From JABDMH01 sp965223215 (lineage in GTDB: Bacteria > Bacteroidota > Bacteroidia > Chitinophagales > Saprospiraceae): 64,000 nucleotides of DNA. The translations under genes and the position numbers were made by a program. Positions 1 to 9,787 of this stretch are shown here, in pieces; the first letter of the stretch is position 1, and the number at the start of each line of letters is the position of its first letter. The stretch lies in NCBI GenBank assembly GCA_965223215.1, contig CBDCVZ010000010.1, positions 7,440,001-7,504,000 on the forward strand. The letters run 5' to 3'. Below the pieces are notes generated by a model. It had not been told where the DNA came from. It did not search any database and worked only from the letters and a program-made list of their open reading frames with translations.

Positions 1-105
1 CGCGACCGTGGTTACCGGGTGATTAGCTGGCACTATAACACACCCCTCCAGCAGGTGATCGATCAGCATCAAGATGTTTTCACCAAAGTCGTGGATGCAG
101 AATGA
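1..105 (+). CDS. C-terminal end of an unidentified protein (partial)
   Basis: An open frame enters from the left edge and ends at TGA 103-105, giving 34 residues that begin RDRGYRVISW and end VVDAE. The stop overlaps the ATG of the helicase (ATGA, 102-105), so the two genes are probably translationally coupled and in one operon. The GYRVI pattern followed by a Q-rich helix and DVF resembles tails of VSR/DUF559-like nuclease folds found on some defence helicases, but this is a weak impression. Identity cannot be settled from 34 residues. Confidence 0.6.
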   Translation, partial: RDRGYRVISWHYNTPLQQVIDQHQDVFTKVVDAE

Positions 106-2930
106 TAAATGCAGTGTTTCAACCGGGAAGTATGGTCAAACTGCGCGGACGAGAATGGATCGTCATGCCTTCTCAAGATGCTGATTTGCTCATCGTAAAA
201 CCACTTGGTGGCACGGAAGCTGAGATCACCGGCGTCTACCTACCGCTACGCAATCCTATGGATGTGGTAGAATCGGCTGAACTACCCATTCCGAATATGG
301 ACGACTTCGGTGATTTCAGCTCGGCCAAAATGCTGTACGATGCTTCCCGCCTGGCTTTTCGGCATGCCTCCGGGCCCTTCCGGTCAATCGGCAAATACTC
401 GTTCCGACCCCGGGCATATCAGATGGTACCGCTCATCATGGCTCTGAAACAAAATGATCCAGTACGCCTCTTAATTGCTGACGATGTCGGGATCGGTAAA
501 ACCATCGAAGCATTGATGATCGCCAAGGAAATGCTGGAACGTGGCTCGATAAAACGGGTCGCAGTGGTGTGCCTGCCGCATTTGTGTGAACAATGGCAAA
601 AGGAAATGCAGGACAAATTTGGTATCGAAGCCGTCATCGTCCGCACCAGCACCGCAAATGCCCTGGAGCGAAAAATCTTTGGCGATGGCAGCATATTTAG
701 AAACTACTCCTTTCAAGTAGTTTCGATCGACTACATCAAAACCGATCCGCGTCGCCTGACCTTTATCCAGGAAGCACCCGAAGTCATCATTGTCGATGAG
801 GCCCATACCTGTGCCCGGCCAGCTGGCAGCTCAAAGAGTCAACAACTCCGCCATCGCTTGCTGGATGATCTATCTCGTAAAACAGACCAACACCTGCTGT
901 TGTTGACGGCCACACCCCATAGTGGTAAGGCCGAAGAATTTCAGTCGTTGCTGGGACTATTGGATCCTGCATTTGAGCAGCTCGATCTTGCTGTAGCCGG
1001 TCAAAAGGCTCGCCGGAAAGTCGCTCAACACTTCGTCCAGCGCCGTCGAAAAGATGTCGAAAAATGGAGTCATGAGACGACCAAATTCCCCGAACGTGTG
1101 GCTATGGAAGTAGCCTATACCGTCTCGCCGAAGTACTCCGAGACATTTATCCAAGCCCTAGATTTTGCCCGCTCGTTGCTCAAACACGATCATATGGAAG
1201 GGCGCAGAAAGCGCATGAGTTACTGGACTGCTTTGGCACTACTCCGTGGTATGATGTCTTCCCCACGCATGGGTAAAACTATGCTCCAGAATAGGGCTCG
1301 CAAGCGATTATCGGACGATGAACTGGCCTTGATACCGGAAAAAAATCCGGTCATCGATGCCAGCTTTACGACCGAAAGCGATAGTGGACCCATTGATCTA
1401 TTTTCTCACTTTGATGTGCCCGACCACACATGGCGCAAACTTAGTGCACTGTCGACGGCTATGGATGACCTCGAAATAGAGGATAGAGATCATAAATTGG
1501 TCGCTCTAATCGCACTGGTGGAATCCTGGCTAAGAGATGGATTCCATCCCATTGTTTTTTGCCGTTACATCAGCACCGCCGATTACGTGGGGGAAAAGCT
1601 CAAAGAAGCTTTCGCCAAAAAACGCCAAACCGCCGTGGAGGTCGTCACCTCAGCCGTGCCGGATGAATTGCGTCAGGAGATGGTACGCCAGACGGGCGAC
1701 TACAAATACAGGGTGCTGGTCGCTACTGATTGCATGAGTGAGGGCATCAACCTGCAGGAGTATTACACAGCTGTGATTCACTACGACCTACCCTGGAATC
1801 CCAATCGACTGGAACAGCGCGAAGGCCGGGTAGATCGCTTCGGTCAGGCTGCAGATCAAGTGCGGGTCGCCCTGCTTTTTGGTAAAAACAACCCCATCGA
1901 CGGGGCCGTACTCAAGGTGCTCCTGCGCAAGGCTCTGCAGATCAAAAAATCCACCGGCATATCTGTACCCTTTCCAGGCAATAATGAAAGTGTCATGGAG
2001 GCAGTTACGCATACCGTACTGCTCAACCCCGCCTATGCCCAGCAACAAATGGTTTTCGAATTTGCGGAATTCAATGAGTTGGAGACCAGGATCGAGGGGG
2101 AATATCAACAAGTAAGCACCCAACTGGAGGCCACCCGGCATATCTTTGCCCAACACGCCATCAAAGCACAGGACATTGAGCAGGATCTGCGGGAAGTGGA
2201 TGAGATGATCGGGGATATGGATTGTGTGGAATCCTTCTTTATCGATGGCATCCGACGGCTCGGTGGTCAGATTGAAAAGCACAAGCAAGGATACCTGCTT
2301 TATCGTCAGAATCTGCCGGCAGCACTTGAGGAGTTCTTTGAGGGAGAAACCACTATGCCGGTAAGTTTTCTCTCCCCAACCCCAGTTGGTTTTCGCTATT
2401 TGGGTCGCAATCATACCATGGTGGAAGCCCTTTGCAAAAGCATCATCAACAATGCCTTTATCGAACAGAGCCCCTACAAGATCGGTCGCACCAGCGTCAT
2501 GCGTACGATGCAGGTCCGGATCCGTACCACCGTCATTGTGATGAGGATGCGCAATGTGATCGGTCAGCCCACGTCGGGTCATGAAATTGTATCGGAAGAA
2601 ATGTTTCTCTGGGGATATACCGGCCTACCGCAAGACCGGGAATGGAAGGATCAACACACCTGTCAATTGCTGCTCCGTGCTGTACCCTCTGGCGAAGTTT
2701 CCCCATCGGAAAGGATGCAATACCTGGAGGACACCCGGAGTGATTTGGAAGAGGCCGGGGATATTTTACGTGAATTGGCACTGGACCGGGCCCTTCATCT
2801 GGCTGCTTCTCATGAACGCTATCGCAAAGCCGTTGGCGGCAGCAGCTACCAGGCGATCCAGCCAGTCATACCACCCGATGTGCTCGGCATTTTTATACTC
2901 ATCCCACAACTATCTCCGCCTCATGCATAG
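102..2930 (+). CDS. drmD: DrmD-like SNF2-family helicase (class 1 DISARM type)
   Basis: 942-residue superfamily 2 DNA translocase. Visible: Walker A in ADDVGIGKTIEA (about residues 125-136), DEAH box in IIVDEAHTCARP (about 230), LTATPHSG (about 268), and motif VI region DLPWNPNRLEQREGRVDRFG (about 562-581). The N-terminal stretch with KLRGREWIVMPS, GPFRSIGK and PRAYQMVPLIMAL matches the DrmD layout as I remember it. In class 1 DISARM this protein works with an adenine methyltransferase to restrict unmethylated phage DNA. Start is fixed by the ATGA overlap with the upstream gene, and the end overlaps the methyltransferase ATG (2923) by 8 bp. The C-terminal third has no motif I can name. A related helicase-methylase restriction system other than DISARM is possible. 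Confidence 0.8.
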   Translation: MINAVFQPGSMVKLRGREWIVMPSQDADLLIVKPLGGTEAEITGVYLPLRNPMDVVESAELPIPNMDDFGDFSSAKMLYDASRLAFRHASGPFRSIGKYSFRPRAYQMVPLIMALKQNDPVRLLIADDVGIGKTIEALMIAKEMLERGSIKRVAVVCLPHLCEQWQKEMQDKFGIEAVIVRTSTANALERKIFGDGSIFRNYSFQVVSIDYIKTDPRRLTFIQEAPEVIIVDEAHTCARPAGSSKSQQLRHRLLDDLSRKTDQHLLLLTATPHSGKAEEFQSLLGLLDPAFEQLDLAVAGQKARRKVAQHFVQRRRKDVEKWSHETTKFPERVAMEVAYTVSPKYSETFIQALDFARSLLKHDHMEGRRKRMSYWTALALLRGMMSSPRMGKTMLQNRARKRLSDDELALIPEKNPVIDASFTTESDSGPIDLFSHFDVPDHTWRKLSALSTAMDDLEIEDRDHKLVALIALVESWLRDGFHPIVFCRYISTADYVGEKLKEAFAKKRQTAVEVVTSAVPDELRQEMVRQTGDYKYRVLVATDCMSEGINLQEYYTAVIHYDLPWNPNRLEQREGRVDRFGQAADQVRVALLFGKNNPIDGAVLKVLLRKALQIKKSTGISVPFPGNNESVMEAVTHTVLLNPAYAQQQMVFEFAEFNELETRIEGEYQQVSTQLEATRHIFAQHAIKAQDIEQDLREVDEMIGDMDCVESFFIDGIRRLGGQIEKHKQGYLLYRQNLPAALEEFFEGETTMPVSFLSPTPVGFRYLGRNHTMVEALCKSIINNAFIEQSPYKIGRTSVMRTMQVRIRTTVIVMRMRNVIGQPTSGHEIVSEEMFLWGYTGLPQDREWKDQHTCQLLLRAVPSGEVSPSERMQYLEDTRSDLEEAGDILRELALDRALHLAASHERYRKAVGGSSYQAIQPVIPPDVLGIFILIPQLSPPHA

Positions 2931-5900
2931 CAGTGTACACATAGCGGGGAACATCCTCACCAGCGACATATTGCAACGGGTGGCTACCGGTGATATACCG
3001 CATCAACTGGCCAAAGATTTTGGCGTCAACAACCTGCGCCAGGAAATCCAGACAGCCTGGGCCGATGTACTCAGCCAATACGACATCTTCAAAAGACGCA
3101 AAGAGAAAATTGGCGAAGGAGACACTGGTACATCGGAAACCAGGGCCTTCTGGATGATGCCTTTGTTGCAATTGTTGGGTTATCATCCCGTATACAATGC
3201 CAGGGCCGAAGAGGTGAATGGCAAGTCGTATATGATCAGTCATCGTGATGGCGAGCTCGATGGATTCCCCATGCTGATCATGGGATGCAACCAAAGCCTG
3301 GATCAAAAACCCGGAGGAAGGCTCACCATGTCACCACACGTACGATGCAAGACTTCCTCAACGTAAAAGAAGAATACCTCTATGCCATCGTCACCAACGG
3401 CCTCGAACTGCGCCTGTTGCGTGATTCAAGCATGATGACACGGCTTTCGTACGTGTCGTTTGACCTGATCCAGATGCTGGAGGAAGATCTCTTTAGCGAT
3501 TTCCAATTGATGTACCGCCTCCTGCACGCGTCCAGGATGCCGCGAGACAGTCGTGATCCGGCATCCTCGATTATCGAAAAGTATCACGACGAAAGTCTGC
3601 TCTCCGGGTCACGCATTCGCGAAAAGTTGAGCGAGGCAGTAGAGCAATCGATCTTTGCGATGGGCAACGCCTTCCTACAAGATCCTGCTAACGAAGCCTT
3701 GCGGCAGTGGGCTGAGCAGAACTCCGATGCCGCGGCGCTATATTATGAGTACTTACTCAAACTGATCTACCGGATTTTGTTTTTACTCGTCATTGAAGAG
3801 CGCGATCTGGTTTATCCGGCATCGTACCGCATGGATGAACTCTTGCGAGGCAAGCGAGGCATCTATTACCAATACTATGCCTTACAACGGCTGCGTCGAC
3901 TGTCAGAAAAAAAGCGCTACGCCAGCAAGCGTTATGCAGACTTGTGGCAGCAGGTGCTGGCTACTTTTCGCTTGTTTGCTGCCGGCAAGCACGGCCAGCC
4001 GCTGGGTATCGCACCTCTGGCCGGTGACTTATTTGGTACCCGGGCCATCGGTGTGCTCAATCATTGCCAGCTCAATAACAAAGTGCTGCTCGATTGCATC
4101 CGCCAGCTCAACCAATTTGAAGACGACCGCGGCCAGTGGATCCGGGTCAATTACACCAGTCTCGATGTCGAAGAATTTGGCTCGGTCTACGAAGGTTTAT
4201 TGGAGTTTGAGCCCGTCATCAATCCTGTACAACGCACTTTCTCCTTTGCACAGGGTACCGGGCGCTCCAGCTCTGGCTCGCACTATACACCAGATGAGTT
4301 GGTACAACCCCTGATCAAACACAGCCTGGAGCATTTGATCCGCGATATCGTATCTCCGTCCGGAGACGATCAGGATAAGGATGTCAAAATCCAAAAACTT
4401 CTCCAGCTTACCGTCTGTGATGTGGCCTGTGGATCGGGCCACATATTGCTGGCAGCCGCCCGGCGCATTGGCCTGGCCGTAGCGCGCTTGCGCAGTGGTG
4501 AGCAGCAACCCAATCCAGAGGCGGTGCGCCAGGGGGTGCGGGATGCCATCCGGCATTGCATCTACGGCGTAGATAAGAACCCACTGGCGGTGGAGCTGTG
4601 CAAGGTGGCTATGTGGCTCGAAGCCCATGTACCCGGTGAGCCGCTAAACTTTCTCGACCATAAAATCAAGAACGGTGACGCCATCGTGGGTGGGGCACAC
4701 CTGGACGAACTTTACGATGGCATTGCCACCGAGGCATTTAAGCCTCATCACGATGGTGAAAAAGAAAATTGCCGACTGCTCAAGGCTTCCAACAAAAAAC
4801 AACGCCAGGCCCGAGAGGCTGGTCAGCTGCGCACCCACAATGTCGAGGAGATTGTAGAAAACAAACTGTCCAAATACAAAGAAAAATTTGCCACTTTTCG
4901 GAGCATGCCGGAGCATGCCGGAGCGCACCGTATCCGAGATCGAAGCCAAAAAAAGAGCTTATCAAAAGCTCAACTCTGGTACTCATTGGTGGTCGGTAAA
5001 AACCCTGGCCGACCTGCAGGTGGCCCAGTTTTTCGTGGATAAAACAGACGTAGCCAATGTTGCCACTGATGATGATTATTTTGATATCCTAGCAGGGCGC
5101 AAGACTCAAACTAAGGCAGAAATCATGGCGCTGACAGAGGCCACCAGGCACAAATTTTTCCACTGGTTTTTGGAGTATCCGGAGGTGATGAGCAAAGGAG
5201 GTTTTGAATGTATTTTAGGGAATCCTCCGTACAAAGGTGGTACTAGAATTACGAAAACTTATGGTAGTCGCTTTGCACATTACCTCTTGTCCGTTTACCC
5301 CGCAAGCAAAGGAACAGCAGACCTTATCTCATATTTTGTAAAGCGTGATGTTCATTTACTTGGAGATGCAGGATACATTGGATTGCTATCAACTGATAGC
5401 ATTGCAAAGGGTAGTACAAGGTCATCCACATTTGAGTATATACACAGTCGAGGACTAGAATTTATTTTTGTCATAACCAGTATGAAATGGCCAGGCACTG
5501 CAAATGTTCATGTAGCTATTTTTGCCTTATCTAAAATACCATTTGGAGGTGACAAGTATCTTGATGGCCAATGTGTCAAATATATCTCCACCCGGTGGGA
5601 TAATGAAAGATTGGAGATCGCTGCTCAACCCATTCAGCAAGCGGTTAAGTCCTACAACGGTTCAAAAGTATATGGAGATGGCTTCGTATTACCAATGACA
5701 CATGCTGCCGAATTCGTTACTGACTTTCCTAAAGCAAGCGAATATCTAAAACCATATCTTTCTGGTGAGGATCTCAATTCATCGCCATCTCAAACTCCAA
5801 CACGCAAAGTCATAGATGTTAATGATCTTTCATTTTCGGAACTATTAACTCTCCAACCAATTCTAAAACATCTCGAAACATCCGTCAAACCCTATCGTAG

Positions 5901-7383
5901 TCAATTAAGAAGTGACAAAGCAGCACGTAAATTCTGGTGGAAATTTCAACGAAGTAGGCCGGAATTATACCAATCAATATTATCACTCCAAAGAATTTTT
6001 GTCTGCGCTCGAACCACAAAATATTTAACAGTTTCTCCATGTCCATCCACATATGTTTACTCCGATAAGTGTGTAATTTTTGCAACAGATAAATGGCCTT
6101 TTTTTGCCGTACTTCAATCAACTATCCATATGATTTGGGCTTGGAAACAAGCAGTAAAAATGGGTTCAAGCACGCTACAGTATTCAACTTCTTTGTGTTA
6201 CGATACTTTTCCTTTTCCGAAATTCTTGCGCGAAGGTTATGGGCTTAAAATAGAAGCCATTGAGTTTAGCAATCTTAGAACTAATATTTGTAACCAACTA
6301 CAATTGGGTTTTACCAAACTCTACAACCAATTTCATAACCAGGATCTGATGGAAGACGCTGCTCAGGATATTGATGGAAAAAGCCAGGCACAAATCAAAA
6401 AGATCCTGTCGAAAGAATCCTGGAATCTGTACAATCACCTGCAAAAGACAGAAGGCACCATATCCTTTACCGAGGCCGCCGGAAGAATACAGGAGCTTCG
6501 TCGCCTGCATGTGGAGATAGACCAGGCCGTGCTGGCTGCCTATAGCTGGCATATCGAGACGCGCCGCTGGGGTCCGGCGATTGATCTGCGGCATGACTTT
6601 TATGAGGTGGACTATCTACCGGAAAACGATCGGGTACGCTATACCATTCATCCGGAGGCACGCAAAGAAGTACTCAAGCGGCTCCTCCTGCTCAACAATG
6701 AGATCCACGAAGCTGAAGAGCGCGGCATCCCCTATGAGGAGCTGGACCGAGAAAAGATCATCGCCATCTATCGCGACGAGATCTCGGCCTGGTTGCCCCA
6801 GCCGGAACTACTCCATGCCAAGACCATCAAATACCTCGCCTACGCCGAAGATATGTTGCCCGATATCGGTCGCAGAGATCTCAAAGAATACAGTCCCTAT
6901 GTCGCCGAGATCTGCAAAGCCATCGAAAATGAGTTGCTGCAAAAAGTGTTTATTCCCTTCAATACGGATTTTCAGGAAAAATGGGCAGAAAATCCTGACG
7001 GTAAACAAGCATTGATCCAATCAGAAGTAGAAAAAGCCCCTAAAATCAAAGTGCTCCTAGGCAAACTCAAGAAAAATGATGTCAAATACACGCTGGGGCA
7101 GATGCATTTCTTTCTCAACATCATCTGGAATACCAAGAGCACTACCCTTAAGAACAGTGCCATCTTGCAAGAACTCCGGGATTTTGCCTCTGACGTTTAC
7201 TCGGAATCTTTTATCAACAAAGAGACGATGCAAGACCTCGCTGCACTCACCTCCATCTATCGCAATGCATCAGCGCATGCAGATGAAAAATACGACGGCG
7301 ATCTGAAGGACATTTCACAAGCTGAGGCGATGGCTTGTCGCGATGAGGTACGTCGGTTGGTCGCATTGATGGTGAGTGAGTAG
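2923..7383 (+). pseudogene. drmMI: DrmMI-like N6-adenine methyltransferase, broken by two frameshifts
   Basis: The frame starts at 2923 (MHSSVHIAGNILTSDILQR), typical of the large Eco57I-like methylase that follows drmD. It leaves frame near 3340 (one base missing between SPH and TMQDFLN) and again at 4901-4920, where a 10-bp unit is tandemly duplicated. Repairing both gives 1483 residues. Motif I is DVACGSGHILLAAARR (about 4417-4464) and motif IV is NPPY (5221-5232). The central target-recognition part (about 5215-6340) is clearly AT-richer than the rest. The last 100 codons hold a HEPN-like RNASAH motif. It would methylate adenine in host DNA as the protective half of the system. As written it yields only truncated pieces, unless the errors are sequencing artefacts or the 10-bp repeat is reversible. 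Confidence 0.8.
4901..4920 (+). repeat. 10-bp tandem duplication GAGCATGCCG x2 inside the methyltransferase gene
   Basis: Two perfect adjacent copies of GAGCATGCCG (4901-4910, 4911-4920) followed by GAG. Removing one copy joins TFRSMPE directly to RTVSEIEAKK and restores the reading frame, so the duplication itself is the second frameshift. Confidence 0.95.
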
Positions 7384-7571
7384 AAAAACGAAATGAGTAT
7401 CACGCCATGATCGTTGAAGACACAAAATGTAACTGGACAGAACAATGCATAACCACGCCAGCCACCCTATCGGGGTGGCCGTCGGGTATGCTCACCGTTG
7501 AACAAACCCGTTAGAGATCCCAGAAAAATCATCCTTGGAAATTGCTTGATCGGATTGGTTTTTGCCATAGA

Positions 7572-8540
7572 ATGGATGAACCAAATATTCCAATCATGGC
7601 AACAATTGATGATAGGCTAGAGAAGTTCGATAATTATTTATTACTGAAAAATTTCAGCGATCAGACGAGGGCTAGTTACCTGAGGACACTACGAGAATTT
7701 GATAATATTCGTAGATCGAAAGGAATTAGGGGCAGGTACGGCCAGGAGCAGGCCAAGTCTTATTTGCTGAAGCGAATAAAGAATGGGAAGTCTTGGAGTA
7801 CGATCAACGGAGATTATTCTGCTCTGAGGAAATATTTTAGGGAAGTAGCCAATCTTACCTGGAGTTTAAAAAAGGTACCTCGGCCAAGAAAAGAGGAGAG
7901 ACTTCCGGAGATTCTATCGAAAGAGGATGTAAGTAAGATCATTGATCATGCGGTAAATTATAAACACCAGGTATTTTTGACCTTCGTATATGCTACTGGT
8001 CTCCGATTGAGTGAAGCTTTGAACGTGAAGATTACAGACATAGACGGGAACCGAAAACAGATAAGGGTAAGTAAAGGTAAAGGGTCCAAGGATCGCTATA
8101 TTACCATACCTGAGAGCTTACTAGAGCTGCTACGGAAATATTGGAGCGTGTATCGACCAATACAGTATTTATTTAATGGTAAAAGAAGAGGTAATAGGTT
8201 CTCAAATCGTGCTGCACAGTGGAGCATGATCCGAGCCAAGGAGAGAGCTAAGATGACCAAACCAGCATCCATTCATACACTGCGCCACTGTTATGCCACG
8301 CATCATATAGAAGCTGGCACTGATTTAGTGTACTTACAAGAGCAACTTGGCCACAAGCACCTACGAACCACCGCCAGGTATGTGGCTGCCCATCCCCTAG
8401 ACGCGGTTCTCTTCGCTTCAAGGTGCACTGCACCTTGCCCGACTCTGGTCGGATCGCTCGAGAATATGGAGGAACGTGTCCGACAAATCAACCATCCGAT
8501 CAGCAGCATGTCGATCGGTTATCGAGAGACGGATCGATAG
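7572..8540 (+). CDS. Tyrosine recombinase/integrase of the IS91-like element
   Basis: About 322 residues. An N-terminal SAM-like DNA-binding domain (YLLLKNFSDQTRASYLRTL) is followed by the catalytic domain. Catalytic Arg lies in YATGLRLSEAL, HxxR in HTLRHCYATH, the second His box in LGHKH, and the nucleophile Tyr in TTARYV. Right after this Tyr the protein contains about 30 residues (AAHPLD onward) encoded by a hairpin-rich stretch and not expected in the family. The expected tail then resumes with RQINHPISSMSIGY. ATG 7572 or 7596 are both plausible starts. Its end overlaps the transposase frame. Confidence 0.8.
   Translation: MDEPNIPIMATIDDRLEKFDNYLLLKNFSDQTRASYLRTLREFDNIRRSKGIRGRYGQEQAKSYLLKRIKNGKSWSTINGDYSALRKYFREVANLTWSLKKVPRPRKEERLPEILSKEDVSKIIDHAVNYKHQVFLTFVYATGLRLSEALNVKITDIDGNRKQIRVSKGKGSKDRYITIPESLLELLRKYWSVYRPIQYLFNGKRRGNRFSNRAAQWSMIRAKERAKMTKPASIHTLRHCYATHHIEAGTDLVYLQEQLGHKHLRTTARYVAAHPLDAVLFASRCTAPCPTLVGSLENMEERVRQINHPISSMSIGYRETDR
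8388..8465 (+). repeat. Hairpin-rich in-frame insertion A (within the recombinase gene)
   Basis: Holds a 19-base hairpin with 9-bp arms (8419-8437, CAAGGTGCA/TGCACCTTG, one-base loop), then CCGAC-TCTG-GTCGG (8439-8452). It encodes residues not expected between the nucleophile Tyr and the usual C-terminal tail. Outer borders are approximate because no clear target duplication was found. Confidence 0.5.
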
Positions 8541-9787
8541 GGGATCTATTTCGACATTACGGAGAGCGATATATATCTACCTATAAACCAGATATACACA
8601 AGGTCAAATTCATTCGTGCAGTACGGTTGTGTAAGACACCGGCATTGGGAGGTCATAAATATGTGTGCAAAAGATGCGGCGATGAGTTATTTATCTATCA
8701 CTCATGTGGACATGTTCAGTGCCCCCTTTGTCAGAGCATTAAACGGGCACAATGGCAGGATAAGTTGGGCAATAGATTGCTGGCGGTTCCTTATACGCAT
8801 ACGGTTTTCACCTTGCCACATCAACTCAATAAAATTGCTAAGCGGTATCCGAAGGCGGTCTACAATTTATTACTACGCAGTGCATGGCAGACGGTCAAAC
8901 AAGTGTGTGCAGATCCGAACAATGTAGGGGCCCTACCAGGCATGGTAAGTATATTACATACATTCGGATCTGATATATTGATGACCGATTCCGGCCTTTT
9001 GGCCGGATGAAGATCCAGTGGATCTTCAAGGGAATCAACCACGAAGTGGATGGGAGAGCATATCCATGTGCATAGTCTGATCACCTTTGGAGGTATAAAA
9101 GCAAACGAATGGATTTGGCCAAAGAGAAAAAAGAAGATTGGATCCTATCGTGAGATGTGTCGAGTATTTAGGGAAACGTTTCTGTGGGGTCTTGACAACT
9201 TGATACTTCGAGGTAACATACAAGTACCAAACTATGAGTTATTGCGATCTGAGATATCGAATCGTCGTTGGAATGTAAGAAATAGCTATCCCACGATGCA
9301 AACAGGATTAATCGAAAATTACTTGGGACGATACATTAATCGTGTAGCCATATCTAGAAACCGGCTAAGGTACCTGGAAAGAGAAAAACAAGTACAAATC
9401 ATCTACAACGATTACCGGAAACAAAAAGAGAATCAGGCGGCACCTAAGGCTATAAAGACATTATCTCCTCTAGTGGCCATGCATCAAATGCTACAACATT
9501 TACTACCACCCTATTTTCAAAAATGCCGCTATTATGGTCTGCATTCCACGTCGATATTTGCTAAAGTCAGTAATCAAATACCCCAGCTATTAAGAAATGC
9601 AGGTCAAACCATTAGGACAGTGTTTCAGATCCTAACAGACTTGCTTGGGCTCACTCCTTTGGTATGTGATAAATGTCAACGAGCGGATTTGATCCAGATT
9701 CCAATAAGTTCAGATCGAAATTACATTGATCTCATCCTGAGTGCACCCAAAGGAAGGGCGCCTCCATGGCTAAACCCAAAGCCATGA
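8423..9787 (+). pseudogene. IS91-family Y2 (HUH) transposase, interrupted by a 69-bp insertion with a stop
   Basis: The N-terminal zinc-binding part (DLFRHYGERY, then a CxxC...HxCxxxxCPxC array) and helicase-like VFTLPHQLN motif lie in 8423-9007. The HUH motif HIHVH, ITFGG and the Y2 motif YLGRYINRVAIS lie in 9050-9787. Both halves are in the same frame, separated by TGA 9008-9010. Deleting 8984-9052 (69 bp) rejoins them as DILMGEHIHVH, which has the spacing expected for the family. No good ATG precedes the first half and the start region falls in insertion A, so the true start is uncertain. It would nick DNA for rolling-circle transposition. Confidence 0.8.
8984..9052 (+). repeat. 69-bp palindromic insertion B inside the transposase
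   Basis: Flanked by GATG at 8980-8983 and 9049-9052. Contains CCGGCC-TTTT-GGCCGG (8991-9006), GAAGATCC-AGT-GGATCTTC (9009-9027) and CCAC-GAA-GTGG (9039-9049). An outer pairing GATTCC (8987-8992) with GGAATC (9031-9036) can enclose the first two hairpins, giving a cruciform-like fold. It carries the in-frame TGA that stops the transposase. Confidence 0.75.

Noticed and set aside
1788..2582. 264-codon minus-strand open frame
   Set aside because: Shadow of the helicase gene on the opposite strand; no family features and plus-strand motifs are intact.
9008..9010. In-frame TGA in the transposase as a possible recoded stop
   Set aside because: It lies inside the 69-bp insertion; removing the insertion removes the codon, and no recoding element is needed.
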